Part shown: piece after piece, positions 1-8,437 of the stretch
Layout of the letters: every line of letters starts with the position of its first letter
Position numbering within the stretch: position 1 is the first letter of the stretch
Assembly: GCF_015752205.1 (NCBI RefSeq)
Contig: NZ_JADOVG010000018.1
Coordinates: forward strand, 1-64,000
Length of the DNA: 64,000 bases
Origin: Polaromonas sp. CG_9.7
GTDB lineage: Bacteria; Pseudomonadota; Gammaproteobacteria; Burkholderiales; Burkholderiaceae_C
Direction: 5' to 3'
Notes under the pieces: generated by a model
Seen by the model: only the letters and a program-made list of their open reading frames with translations
Database searches by the model: none
Told to the model about the DNA's origin: nothing
Position numbers and translations under genes: made by a program

Positions 1-95
1 CTGCCTAAAAATAAGGCAGGGCAAGTAAAACACCTGGGTCAGTTTTGGATCGGCACAACTTCTATAAGTGGGTCAGTTTTCGGTCGGCGTCAACA
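1..95. mobile_element. end of an IS21-like insertion sequence (partial)
   Basis: The motif GGGTCAGTTTT occurs twice, at 36-46 and 70-80, each followed by a similar GATCGGC/GGTCGGC block. Repeated copies of this kind near the terminus are typical of IS21-family ends. The terminus is probably the ACA at 93-95, because the lower-GC host gene starts just after it. Bases 1-19 contain a small inverted repeat (CTGCCT and AGGCAG) that could be the tail of the transposase operon. No transposase is inside the window, so the family assignment rests only on these terminal repeats. Confidence 0.6.
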
Positions 96-99
96 GCCA

Positions 100-2622
100 T
101 TGCAGCCTCTTGCGACAAAATTCATTGACGCAATCGACTTGGTTCATTTTCGAAATTGGCCTCAAAAGCAGACGTTTGATTCGCTTGGCACTGTCAATCT
201 GCTTGTAGGAAGCAATGGGGTGGGGAAGACTTCGATGTTGGAGGCCATTGAGTTCTTCTATTGTCAAGACAACGCTAGAACCACGGCCCCTGGTTCAGCT
301 CACGTAAGAATCAGACTCCAAGATTCCGCGAAATGGCTTGATACCAAGGTATCGGCCAATTCAGCAGAGGCCAAACAACGAAATTTGGATTGGTACGGGC
401 AACGGGACTTGAAGGGCAGCACTCTCAAAAACAGTTTCGCACGCTTCAATTTTCTGGCCACTGACGATGCTGCCACGCTTGGACAAAAGGACGCAAAGAT
501 TAGTTTCGAGGAAATGCTGTCTCGGCTTGTAGCGGGTCCTCAAACGGCCGAGCTCTGGGATCACATATCTCGCATCCAACAGCCGGTCGCCGCAGAGCTG
601 GCACGCATTCAAACAGGTCTTCATGAGGCAACAAAGAGGAAAGGAAACATAGCGACTCTGATCAAGACCGCAGAAGCATCCCCACGCGCCTCTGATTCCG
701 ATTTCTCTGCACTAGCAGAGGATCTTTTGCGACTCCACTGGATAGAAGAACCAGCGAGAAATACTATTGCCTCTGTTTCTGTACCAGCATTGACGAGAGC
801 ATCTTCAATTATTCGGGAGCTTCTGACCGCGAAACTCGGATTGCAAGTCGTGTCGCCCGCAACCGTATCAATTGCACTGCAGACGGTGAGTTCAGCGTTG
901 ACGACTGCTGAAGAGAGGGTTAATGAGCTCGCTGAAGTTGATTTGAAGATACGCACTGGACGCGCTTTGGAGGCCAAATTGAAGCGAGAGATCGAAGCCT
1001 TCAAGTCGATACAACAGGCGCAACAACTGGGAGCGTTTAGCTTGACGCGCGATCTTGACCGATTGAATAGGCAGCACAGCGCGTTGAAGGCAATCGTTGG
1101 TTCAGAAGCAATTCCAATCGAGCGTCCAATTTGGTTTGATACTGCGGCAGGCACGCTTGGCGAGCAATCCTCTTCTGTCATTGAGCAGAGCAAGGAGCTT
1201 AAAAATGAAATTTTGAGACTTAACGAAGAACTCGTATCTGCGCGTGCCGCACAAGAAGCAACCACGTCATTGGTCGCGGAGCTGCGTACGCTAGCTATTC
1301 ACTATTTGCAAAGCAACCCAAGTCACAAGGATTGCCCTGTTTGCGCAACCTCCTTCGATCCAGGCCAACTCCTTCAGCGACTAAAGACGGTGGCGCTTGA
1401 GGCGTCAGCGGAAAAGACAGCTCCCATACTGAACGGACTTGAGGCGGCAAAGCAAGCCTATTCACTGGCGGAATCCAAACGACTCACCCTCACTTACTTA
1501 CTAGCTTACGCGAAGCGAACCGAGTTTTCGACCGAGAGCATGACTATGCACGAGGTTCATTCGAACTACTTAATGCAACGTGAAAGATTTGAGGAAACTC
1601 ATCGATTACTTTCTGAAGTTGCCCAACGGATATCTGATCTGACGAGTGCTGGAGTAGCCCTAGGTGGAATTGCGGAACTTCTGCAGCTTGCCCAAGACTT
1701 AGGGATAGACGCGTTCGCATCCAATAGCGCTGACCAAGAATTGCTGAATAAGGGCGAAGAACTCCGAACCGTCATCAATTTGCTTCATGAATATGCAGCC
1801 GATGAAGCTCGCTTGATGTCGTCAATCCGCTTCACTCTTTTGTCGGATGGCGAGACAAATCTCGGGCTTGATCACATTCTGGAAGAATCGCGTGATCGCC
1901 GCAAGCTACTGCAGAAGGCGAAGGAATTGATTGAGGAATTAGGAGCATTCGTGATGTTGGAGGAATCAAGTGATGCCACATCGATTGCTGTAAAAATCGA
2001 AAGCGCAAAAATCGCAGCAGAGCGATTTGCCGCAGCGCTCGTCACTGAAAATTCCTCCAGAGCGGCCGAGACAAGTGCGAGAGCGCAACTTACACAGATT
2101 GAAGTTGAGATATCCGAATATGAGGACACCGCAAAGCGGCTCAAACTCGCGTCGGCTGAACTTACGGAACTCAAAAGTGATGATTCCCTAACCGATGCCA
2201 CCAACACTGAGCTACTCGGTGTACAGGCAACGACTGACACGGTATTTCGGAGAATCCATTCCCCCCACGAATATGGTGTGCAAAGAAATTCCCACGCGCC
2301 CCTATTCCGCCTTGACGCTCCGAACAAATCGGTAACGCTTCGCGACATAAGCACAGGACAACGCGCCGCGTTTGTGCTGTCGGTCTTCATGGCAATGAAT
2401 TCAAAACTTCAGACCGCACCACCAGTACTGCTGTTCGACGATCCCATTGCCCATGTCGACGACTTCAACTCACTTTCATTTCTGGATCACCTTAGAGATG
2501 TCGCGCTCATGGGAAACCGGCAAATCTTCTACGCAACTGCGGACGCAAGGCTTGCGGGACTTTTTGAACATAAGTTCTCTTTTCTGGGCAATAAATTTCG
2601 GCGGTTTGATTTGGTTAGGTAA
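100..2622 (+). CDS. SMC/RecF-like AAA ATPase with CxxC hook
   Basis: This 840-residue protein has the layout of an SMC/RecF/SbcC-type ATPase. A Walker A motif (GSNGVGKTS) lies near residues 37-45. Long predicted coiled-coil arms surround a CPVC motif at 412-415 that resembles a zinc hook. An ABC-type signature region (STGQR) near 750 is followed by a Walker B region (VLLFDDPIAHVDD) near 775. Such proteins act in DNA repair or as the ATPase of phage-defence systems; nothing here fixes which. The start used is TTG at 100, five bases after the inferred IS end. The frame is open back to base 1 and has no good ribosome site, so the native N-terminus may have been lost or replaced. GC content is clearly lower than in the rest of the window, suggesting horizontal transfer. 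The next gene, DUF2130, could be its partner. Confidence 0.7.
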   Translation: MQPLATKFIDAIDLVHFRNWPQKQTFDSLGTVNLLVGSNGVGKTSMLEAIEFFYCQDNARTTAPGSAHVRIRLQDSAKWLDTKVSANSAEAKQRNLDWYGQRDLKGSTLKNSFARFNFLATDDAATLGQKDAKISFEEMLSRLVAGPQTAELWDHISRIQQPVAAELARIQTGLHEATKRKGNIATLIKTAEASPRASDSDFSALAEDLLRLHWIEEPARNTIASVSVPALTRASSIIRELLTAKLGLQVVSPATVSIALQTVSSALTTAEERVNELAEVDLKIRTGRALEAKLKREIEAFKSIQQAQQLGAFSLTRDLDRLNRQHSALKAIVGSEAIPIERPIWFDTAAGTLGEQSSSVIEQSKELKNEILRLNEELVSARAAQEATTSLVAELRTLAIHYLQSNPSHKDCPVCATSFDPGQLLQRLKTVALEASAEKTAPILNGLEAAKQAYSLAESKRLTLTYLLAYAKRTEFSTESMTMHEVHSNYLMQRERFEETHRLLSEVAQRISDLTSAGVALGGIAELLQLAQDLGIDAFASNSADQELLNKGEELRTVINLLHEYAADEARLMSSIRFTLLSDGETNLGLDHILEESRDRRKLLQKAKELIEELGAFVMLEESSDATSIAVKIESAKIAAERFAAALVTENSSRAAETSARAQLTQIEVEISEYEDTAKRLKLASAELTELKSDDSLTDATNTELLGVQATTDTVFRRIHSPHEYGVQRNSHAPLFRLDAPNKSVTLRDISTGQRAAFVLSVFMAMNSKLQTAPPVLLFDDPIAHVDDFNSLSFLDHLRDVALMGNRQIFYATADARLAGLFEHKFSFLGNKFRRFDLVR

Positions 2623-2735
2623 CGCCTCATCGACACCTGGTTGCTGTTCCATGAGCGGTCGACAACCCCCCAAAAAAAATGGCCGGTATGTTCAGACAGA
2701 TACAAGTCCAACCAAAAAAAAGAGGCTCCGTCGCC

Positions 2736-4158
2736 ATGCATGAAATCATCTGTCCACACTGCAGCAAAGCCTTCAAGATCGACGAAGCAGGGTACGCCAA
2801 CATACGCCAACATCCTCAAGCAGGTGCGTGATGGCGATTTTGATAAACAGTTGCACGAGCGGCTGGAGCTGGCCGAGCGGGAAAAGCGCGACGCGATTGC
2901 CTTGGCCGAGGCCAAGATCGCCAATGCGCTGCAAAGCGCTGCGGCCCGCAAAGATGCAGAGATTCAGGCCTTGCAGGCCCAGCTCGCTGCCGGTGAGGTA
3001 GCCCGCAAGCTGGCGGTGACAGAGGCTTTGGGCGCGGTCAGCAAAGAGCGCGATGGGCTGGCGAACGCGCTGGAGCAAGCGCGCACGGCGCAGCAAGCTG
3101 CTGCTCAATTGGCCGAGGCCAAGCTGGCCCATGCGCTGCAAGGGGCTGCCGCCAAAAAGGACACCGAGATTCAGGCGCTGCAAGCCAAGCTGCAGGCCGG
3201 CGACGTGGCGCGCCAGTTGGCCGTGAATGAAGCCGTGGGTGTGGTCGCCCGGGAGTGCGATGGGTTGAAAAACGACCTCAACCTCATCGCCGTGAAAAAT
3301 CAGCTGGAAGAGAAAGCCATCAAGGAGCAATACGCCTTGCAGCTGCGCGACCGTGATGGGGAGATTACGCGCCTGCGGGACATGAAGGCGCGGTTATCGA
3401 CCAAGATGGTCGGTGAAACCCTGGAGCAACACTGCGAAATCGAGTTCAACCGCATCCGTGCTGCCGCCTTTCAGCGAGCGCATTTTGAGAAAGACAACGA
3501 CGCCCGCACCGGCAGCAAGGGCGACTACATTTTTCGCGACTCGGACGAGTCAGGCACCGAGATCGTCTCCATCATGTTTGAGATGAAGAACGAGAGCGAT
3601 GAGACGGCGACCAGGAAGAGGAACGAAGATTTTCTGAAAGAGCTGGACAAGGACCGCACTGAAAAGGCGTGCGAATACGCGGTGCTGGTGTCGCTGATTG
3701 AGCCGGAAAGCGAGTTGTACAACAGTGGCATCGTCGATGTCTCGCACCGCTATCCGAAGATGTACGTGGTGCGGCCGCAGTTCTTTGTGCCCCTGATCAC
3801 GCTGCTGCTCAATGCCGCTTTGAACGCGATGAAGTACAAGTCCGAGCTGGCGCTGGTGCGCTCGCAGAACGTGGACATCACGAAGTTCGAAACCCAGCTC
3901 GACGAATTCAAGATGGCGTTTGGGCGCAATTGGCGCTTGGCCTCCGAAGGCTTTGAAGAAGCCATCAAGCGCATCGACGATGCGATCAAGGACCTGGAAA
4001 GAACCAAGGAAGCACTGCACAAGTCAGCGAACAATTTGCGACTCGCCAACGACAAGGCCGACGATCTGACAATCAAGAAGCTCACACGGGTCAACCCCAC
4101 GATGGCGGCAAAGTTTGCCGAGCTGCCGGGCAGCATGACGTCGGCTGAGACAGAATAG
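2736..4158 (+). pseudogene. DUF2130 (RmuC-like nuclease-fold) gene, frameshifted near the start
   Basis: The natural start is the ATG at 2736, with AGAGG upstream. It gives an N-terminus with the CPHC motif and the [13 protein letters not shown] block usual for DUF2130 proteins. A 10-bp direct duplication at 2794-2813 then shifts the frame. The rest of the family sequence continues in another frame to 4158. That part holds an alanine-rich coiled coil (about 2830-3390) and a conserved core (TGSKGDYIF, then FEMKNE) resembling a PD-(D/E)XK nuclease fold. Deleting one 10-bp copy restores a continuous protein of about 470 residues. A shorter product could still start from an alternative codon in the second frame, without the zinc-knuckle-like N-terminus. 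The gene lies 113 bp after the ATPase on the same strand. The function of the family is not established. Confidence 0.75.
2794..2813 (+). repeat. 10-bp tandem duplication causing a frameshift
   Basis: The unit ACGCCAACAT is present twice in direct succession, at 2794-2803 and 2804-2813. One copy would encode YANILK in the DUF2130 reading frame; two copies shift the frame by one base. This looks like a recent slippage event, or a phase-variable switch if the copy number is reversible. Confidence 0.85.
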
Positions 4159-4288
4159 GACCCGCTGGATTGTCGAGGGAGTCTCGATGACACAAGCCCT
4201 GCGTGCCGGGCCGAGAGATACGGCGAATTGCTTCTGATTTGACAGCTGGTTGTGCATACTACACTAGGGCTTCAGCCCGATTTGGCAC

Positions 4289-4609
4289 TCAACCCTGCAC
4301 CGACCGCGCCCCCACCTTGAACTGCAATCCCAGCGCGTGCATGACTTTGACCACTGTCGCAAAGCTGGGGTTGCCTTGTTCGCCCAGCGCCTTGTAGAGC
4401 CCTTCCCGGGTGATGCCGGTGTCGCGGGCAAGTTGCATCATGCCGCGCGCCCGTGCAATGTCGCCTACGGCTTTGGTGAACAGGGCGGCGTCTTCTGGCG
4501 CTTCGTCCATGCAGGCCTGAAGGTACTGAGCGCAGTCTTCGTCAGATTGCAGATAGTCGGCGGCTTCAAAGGGTTTGATGCCAAGTTGTGTGGCGGCAGT
4601 GGGGTTCAT
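4289..4609 (-). CDS. antitoxin, HigA-like HTH (HI1420 type)
   Basis: This 106-residue protein matches the putative addiction-module antidote family. The N-terminal part carries an acidic toxin-binding region (KPFEAADYLQSDEDCAQYL). The C-terminal half is an XRE-type helix-turn-helix (MMQLARDTGITREGLYKAL). It would neutralise the toxin encoded directly upstream and repress the shared promoter. The gene starts 4 bp after the toxin stop, giving the toxin-first order typical of HigBA-like pairs. It is convergent with the DUF2130 gene. Confidence 0.85.
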   Translation of the reverse strand: MNPTAATQLGIKPFEAADYLQSDEDCAQYLQACMDEAPEDAALFTKAVGDIARARGMMQLARDTGITREGLYKALGEQGNPSFATVVKVMHALGLQFKVGARSVQG

Positions 4610-4613
4610 CAGA

Positions 4614-4910
4614 TTACTCCTTCAAAAGTGTGACCATGTGCTGTGCTTTGGCAATGTCGCGCTCCTGGCTGGACTTGTCTCCACCGCCCAGTGCAATCAC
4701 CACGGTGAGGCCGTCTTTCCAGCAATAGACGCGATAGCCTGGACCGCTATGCAGGCGAAGCTCGACAACATCGCCGCCAACCGGCTTGCAGTCGCCCCAG
4801 TGCCCCAAAGACAATCGGGCCAGCCTCGCCAAAACCTGCTTTTGCCCTACTTTGTCCCGCAATGCAGCCAGCCATGTGTCGAAATCGGCTGTGCGGAGGA
4901 TTTGGAGCAT
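4614..4910 (-). CDS. RelE/ParE-superfamily toxin (HI1419 type)
   Basis: This 98-residue basic protein fits the RelE/ParE-fold toxin family found as the upstream partner of HI1420-type antidotes. The characteristic C-terminal core is RVYCWKDGLTVVIALGGGDK followed by a helix ending in AKAQHMVTLLKE. Family members usually cleave ribosome-bound mRNA; that activity is inferred from the family. The start ATG at 4910 has AAGG close upstream and sits just below a palindromic operator. It forms a two-gene operon with the antitoxin. Confidence 0.85.
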   Translation of the reverse strand: MLQILRTADFDTWLAALRDKVGQKQVLARLARLSLGHWGDCKPVGGDVVELRLHSGPGYRVYCWKDGLTVVIALGGGDKSSQERDIAKAQHMVTLLKE

Positions 4911-4917
4911 CCTTAAA

Positions 4918-4937
4918 ATGTAATCTATGGTTTACAT
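4918..4937 (-). promoter_or_regulatory. palindromic operator of the toxin-antitoxin operon
   Basis: ATGTAA (4918-4923) and TTACAT (4932-4937) form an inverted repeat with an 8-base spacer, immediately upstream of the toxin start. The segment is AT-rich and probably overlaps the -10 region. Autoregulation by the antitoxin at such a site is the rule for these modules; binding here is inferred. Confidence 0.6.
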
Positions 4938-5001
4938 AATTGCAAGCAGCAAGATTGTTCCATCCGATTTGACTTAACGCACAAACGGAACACTCTCGCC
5001 C

Positions 5002-5667
5002 ATGGCTACCGACACCCAATCCCGGCGCGTACTGGGGCTTGCTGCACAGCAGGGGCTGCTAAGGGCCAGCCAGTTGCAAGCGCTGGGCGTTGCGCGGGTG
5101 GTGCTCACGCGGCTAACCGCGAGCGGTGCGTTGGAGCGTGTGGGGCGCGGGGTGTACCACCTGCCTGGCACGCAAAACGCCGAGCATGAAAGCCTGGCCA
5201 CCATTGCGGTCAAGGTGCCGCAGGCGGTTTTTTGCTTGGCTACTGCCTTGCAGATTCACGGGCTCACCACGCAGCTGCCGCGCCAGGTGTGGATCGCCAT
5301 GCCGCAGGGCAGCCACGCACCCAGGATGGATTACCCGCCAATCAAGATGGTGCAATTCTCGGGCGCCGCCTATGCCCAGGGCATTGAGGTGGTGCAGGCG
5401 GACCAGGTGGCGCTGCGTGTGTATGGCGTGGCCAAGACGGTGGCCGATTGCTTCAAGCACCGCAACACGGTGGGACTAGATGTTGCGCTGGAGGCTTTGC
5501 GTGAGACTTTAAGCACCCGCAGGGCCAGCGCAGACGAGCTGTGGCGGTTTGCCAAGGTGTGCCGCGTGGCCAATGTGATGCGGCCGTATCTGGAAGCCTT
5601 GGGGCACGGGGGTCTTGCTTGCCAAGCCAACCAGAGTTTGAGCGCCGCGAACTTGGTCGCGACCTGA
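5002..5667 (+). CDS. AbiEi-like type IV antitoxin / transcriptional regulator
   Basis: The 221-residue protein resembles AbiEi antitoxins. A winged-helix N-terminus (residues 1-60) ends in ALERVGRGVYHLPG. A middle domain contains ATALQIHGLTTQLP and KTVADCFKHRN. The end of the homologous region is MRPYLEALG near residue 202. In type IV systems AbiEi counters the nucleotidyltransferase toxin AbiEii, but no AbiEii gene follows. The last 20 residues (GGLACQANQ to the stop) do not look like family sequence and probably come from a junction with foreign DNA. It may be an orphan antitoxin or an independent regulator. Confidence 0.75.
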   Translation: MATDTQSRRVLGLAAQQGLLRASQLQALGVARVVLTRLTASGALERVGRGVYHLPGTQNAEHESLATIAVKVPQAVFCLATALQIHGLTTQLPRQVWIAMPQGSHAPRMDYPPIKMVQFSGAAYAQGIEVVQADQVALRVYGVAKTVADCFKHRNTVGLDVALEALRETLSTRRASADELWRFAKVCRVANVMRPYLEALGHGGLACQANQSLSAANLVAT

Positions 5668-5819
5668 ACAGCTTCAGCCCGTTCGCCCGCGATGTGCTGA
5701 TCAACCTGCCGAATGTGAAAGACCTGCACACCAGTTTTTCGCTGGGCGAAGTCAAAGCCAACGGCGCGCTGCCGCTGGGGCACTTGTTGCCGTCTGCAGT
5801 CAGAAATTCAAGCAAATAA
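5632..5819 (+). pseudogene. possible C-terminal gene remnant
   Basis: A reading frame overlapping the end of the AbiEi gene encodes a protein-like stretch (FERRELGRDLNSFSPFARD and onward to VRNSSK) with codon use like real genes. It has no own start after the AbiEi stop. I do not recognise the family. It may be the 3' end of a gene whose front was lost when the AbiEi gene was joined to it. Confidence 0.3.
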
Positions 5820-5821
5820 CG

Positions 5822-5868
5822 GCTTTTGCGCACGATGGGCGTGCGCAAACAGCTATTAAATTTATAGT
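5822..5868 (+). repeat. short AT-rich dispersed element (GCGCA...AGCTATTAAATTTATAG)
   Basis: The segment contains a GCGCA block, then CAGCTATTAAATTTATAGTG. The same architecture occurs at about ten other places in the window. Confidence 0.6.
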
Positions 5869-5875
5869 GAAAACG

Positions 5876-5904
5876 AAAAAACCCGGCCTCCGCAGGAGAC
5901 CGGG
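5876..5904 (-). terminator. rho-independent terminator of phoX
   Basis: Read on the minus strand, CCCGGTCTCC and GGAGGCCGGG form a strong stem with a 3-base loop, followed by a run of six T. It lies 59 bp after the phoX stop codon. Confidence 0.85.
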
Positions 5905-5962
5905 CAACCGGCTGGGCCGGAAATAGCGCTGTTATTTTTTCAGCGTTAGCCAGTTCAAATCA

Positions 5963-7936
5963 TCACGCATTGCTCAGCTTCATCTGGGCCGGCTCGCAGG
6001 TCAGGTAACCGACGGCGGCACCAAACTTGTCCTTGTAGTTGGCCTTGACCAGCGGATCGAGCGTGGCCTTGACGACGCTGTGGATGCTGCCCCAGTCGCC
6101 GGCATGCTGGAAGTTGCTCATGATGTAGGTCCAGCCGTTCAGTTCGTCCACCGCATGCAGGCCGGTCGATTCTCCGCCCGCCGGAATCGACATGACGCGC
6201 GACAACGCCTTGGTATCGATGTGGTAGGCCCAGAGGAAATTGTTGACGTGCTGGCTGCTGTCCTCGCCGATGAACAGCGTGCGCATCTTCTCGGAAAATT
6301 TCAGGTTGTCGGGGTTGGCGATTTTGTTCGGGTTGGCGGTGTTGCCCAGCGCGTCAGACGTGATGTCTTCGCCGGCCAGGAGGGCTTTGGTGTCCACCGG
6401 CATCCACTCGGTATTGATGGCCGTACCCTTGTCGTCTTTCTGGCCACCCTTGAGGTTCAGGGCCATCACGGCGCCCGCCACCAGTGCCTTGGGCACCGAG
6501 ATGCCGTTGCCGGGCACATTGGCTTTGTCGCCCGCCACCATGGATGCCTGGATGTTCTGCAGTGCCGAATAAGCAACCTTGTCCTTGATATTGACGGTGG
6601 TGCCTTCCATCTTCGTGAAGCCCAGGCTGGCGCCTACATACGCGGCATAACGGTGGGTTTCGAGAAAGGCAGCGGCTTTTTCCATGCCGGCATTGAGCTT
6701 GATCCACTCGGCCCGGCCATTGGAAACCACTTTTTTGAACGCCGCGTCCACCGGATCGGTGCTGCGCACGTCCATGATGTCGGTGGGCTTGATGCCGCCA
6801 TCCACCAGGGCGCGAACCTCAGCGCTGGTGGCGCTGCCCAGCTTGATCCAGGTCAGCGCGGCGGCTGCATCGCCCGGGACGATGGAAAAACCCGTTCCCA
6901 CCTTGGCGACGTACAGCGAACCGGCGGACAGATCCTTTTCCTGGTCGGCCACGAATACGAAGTAGCCGCTGTTGGTGGCGTCGTCGCCCATGAACACCGT
7001 GCGGTTGTCGGGCATGACCTGCACCAGTTCGTGCGAAATGCGGCCCAGGTTGTAGTGCTTTTTGATGGAGGCGGTGCCGTCAGGGTTGACAGTCACTTCA
7101 GGCATGTGGCCGTAGTTGTAGGGGTTGGCCCTGGCTGCGTCGCCATACAGGTTCTTGCTGAATTCGTCCATGAAATTGCTGGCGCGTGAGGCGAAGGCGT
7201 TGGGTTCGTACTCTTCGCTGGACAAGTGGGTGCCCCAGGGCGAGATGCTGGCGCCGCAGGTGATCCACAGGCCATTGACGCCGGACGTGTCGACGTTGTG
7301 GTATTTCACCAGCGACAGCTTGCCGGTGGTGGGGCTTTGGTCGAGCGTCAGCACCGCGATGGGTGACGGCAGCCTGCCATACATGCCCGTCGTGCCATCC
7401 TGGGCGCTACTGGTGTACTCGAACTGGACCACGGCAAACACGGTATTGCCCGTGACACCGGCAACCTTGGCACCCGGCACCGTCAGCAGCGACGTGCCAT
7501 CGGGAGCGTCAGAGAAAAACTGGCGCTCCTTGCCCGCTACGGTGTTGTCCATGATGGGCTTATTGTTGATATCCACATAGCCACCCGCCAATATTTTTCC
7601 GCCCTTGCCATCGGCCACCAGGTCGCCGGTGACAAAGAAAGGCTGGTAGGCCAGCTTGAAATCAAGCTTGCTGCTGTCGCTGTAATTGACCGTCATCGTC
7701 GAGCCGACGGTGGTCGTGGCCATGGCGGCTGCGTTGGCCAGTGTCGGCGCGGACATGGAAGAAAAACTCACGCTGCTGTAAGTGGCCAAGGCCACCGGAG
7801 CGGCAATCGCATCATCGCCACCGCCGCAGCCGGCCAGCAGAAAGCTTCCGGCAAAGGTGGTCGACAAAGGCAGCATGGGCGCACCCGCAAAAAATTGCAG
7901 GGCACGGCGACGGGACAAGGTGGCAACAGGTTTCAT
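5963..7936 (-). CDS. phoX: PhoX-family alkaline phosphatase (DUF839), Tat-exported lipoprotein
   Basis: The 657-residue protein belongs to the PhoX/DUF839 family of calcium- and iron-dependent phosphatases that release phosphate from organic esters outside the inner membrane. A twin-arginine motif (SRRRALQF, residues 8-15) is followed by a hydrophobic stretch with a possible lipobox (LLAGC, near 33-37), so it may be an exported lipoprotein. The metal-site region GLWITCGASISPWGTHLSSE with EEYEP is visible near residue 225. The gene stands alone with its own terminator. A convincing Pho box was not seen upstream. The substrate is inferred from the family. Confidence 0.85.
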   Translation of the reverse strand: MKPVATLSRRRALQFFAGAPMLPLSTTFAGSFLLAGCGGGDDAIAAPVALATYSSVSFSSMSAPTLANAAAMATTTVGSTMTVNYSDSSKLDFKLAYQPFFVTGDLVADGKGGKILAGGYVDINNKPIMDNTVAGKERQFFSDAPDGTSLLTVPGAKVAGVTGNTVFAVVQFEYTSSAQDGTTGMYGRLPSPIAVLTLDQSPTTGKLSLVKYHNVDTSGVNGLWITCGASISPWGTHLSSEEYEPNAFASRASNFMDEFSKNLYGDAARANPYNYGHMPEVTVNPDGTASIKKHYNLGRISHELVQVMPDNRTVFMGDDATNSGYFVFVADQEKDLSAGSLYVAKVGTGFSIVPGDAAAALTWIKLGSATSAEVRALVDGGIKPTDIMDVRSTDPVDAAFKKVVSNGRAEWIKLNAGMEKAAAFLETHRYAAYVGASLGFTKMEGTTVNIKDKVAYSALQNIQASMVAGDKANVPGNGISVPKALVAGAVMALNLKGGQKDDKGTAINTEWMPVDTKALLAGEDITSDALGNTANPNKIANPDNLKFSEKMRTLFIGEDSSQHVNNFLWAYHIDTKALSRVMSIPAGGESTGLHAVDELNGWTYIMSNFQHAGDWGSIHSVVKATLDPLVKANYKDKFGAAVGYLTCEPAQMKLSNA

Positions 7937-8065
7937 GGGTTTTTCACTCCGGGCAAATGAGACTGCGCGCGGCGGAAATGGCCGGCGTCAGCGGGATAAA
8001 TCACCCGCGTACTGTCGCCTGTCCATATTTCAACTTGATGACACCCTGCCGTGCCCGGCACGCAC

Positions 8066-8419
8066 TCAGTCGCGCATGCAGCGCACCACCACCAGCGGCG
8101 GCTGCAAATACTGCAGCACCGCCTCGCGCCCGCCCTCGCCCGCTCCGAACTCGGCGCGCAACCGCGCATTGCTGTAGACCGTCTGCGCGCCCTGGCCGCC
8201 GGCATCGCGCAGCAGCACATCGTCGCCGCGCGCGCCTTTGAGCACGGCGGTGTCATTGACAAACCTGACGGTGAACTTCACGCCCTGGTCACAGCGGTAC
8301 ACCGGGGTTGATGCGGTGGCTGGTGGCCCGCCACCCGTCAGGCCGGCGCAACCGGCCAGTGCCGCGGCACCTGCGAGCAGCAGGCATGACGCCATGCGTT
8401 TGCCCAGAAGTTTGTTCAT
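8066..8419 (-). CDS. MliC-family lipoprotein (lysozyme inhibitor-like)
   Basis: This 117-residue protein starts with a lipoprotein signal peptide (LLLAGAAALAGC, lipobox cysteine near residue 24). The mature part has the small beta-barrel pattern of MliC: YRCDQGVKFTVRF near the start and a C-terminal VVRCMRD, giving the usual cysteine pair. Family members bind and inhibit C-type lysozyme in the periplasm. It lies 18 bp downstream of mltA on the same strand, so an envelope-maintenance operon is plausible. Confidence 0.75.
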   Translation of the reverse strand: MNKLLGKRMASCLLLAGAAALAGCAGLTGGGPPATASTPVYRCDQGVKFTVRFVNDTAVLKGARGDDVLLRDAGGQGAQTVYSNARLRAEFGAGEGGREAVLQYLQPPLVVVRCMRD

Positions 8420-8437
8420 GTTTTAGTCTTTCAAGGT

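Noticed and set aside
2641..2735. Start of the DUF2130 protein at TTG 2641
   Set aside because: The encoded N-terminus ([15 protein letters not shown]) is unlike the family, while the ATG at 2736 in another frame gives the conserved start; the difference is explained by the 10-bp duplication.
6080..7189. 369-codon plus-strand frame antisense to phoX
   Set aside because: His/Arg/Val-rich shadow of a real gene with Tat signal and PhoX motifs on the other strand.
7937..8065. Pho box before phoX
   Set aside because: Only a partial TGTCAT-like half-site was seen; spacing and second half do not match well enough to claim PhoB control.
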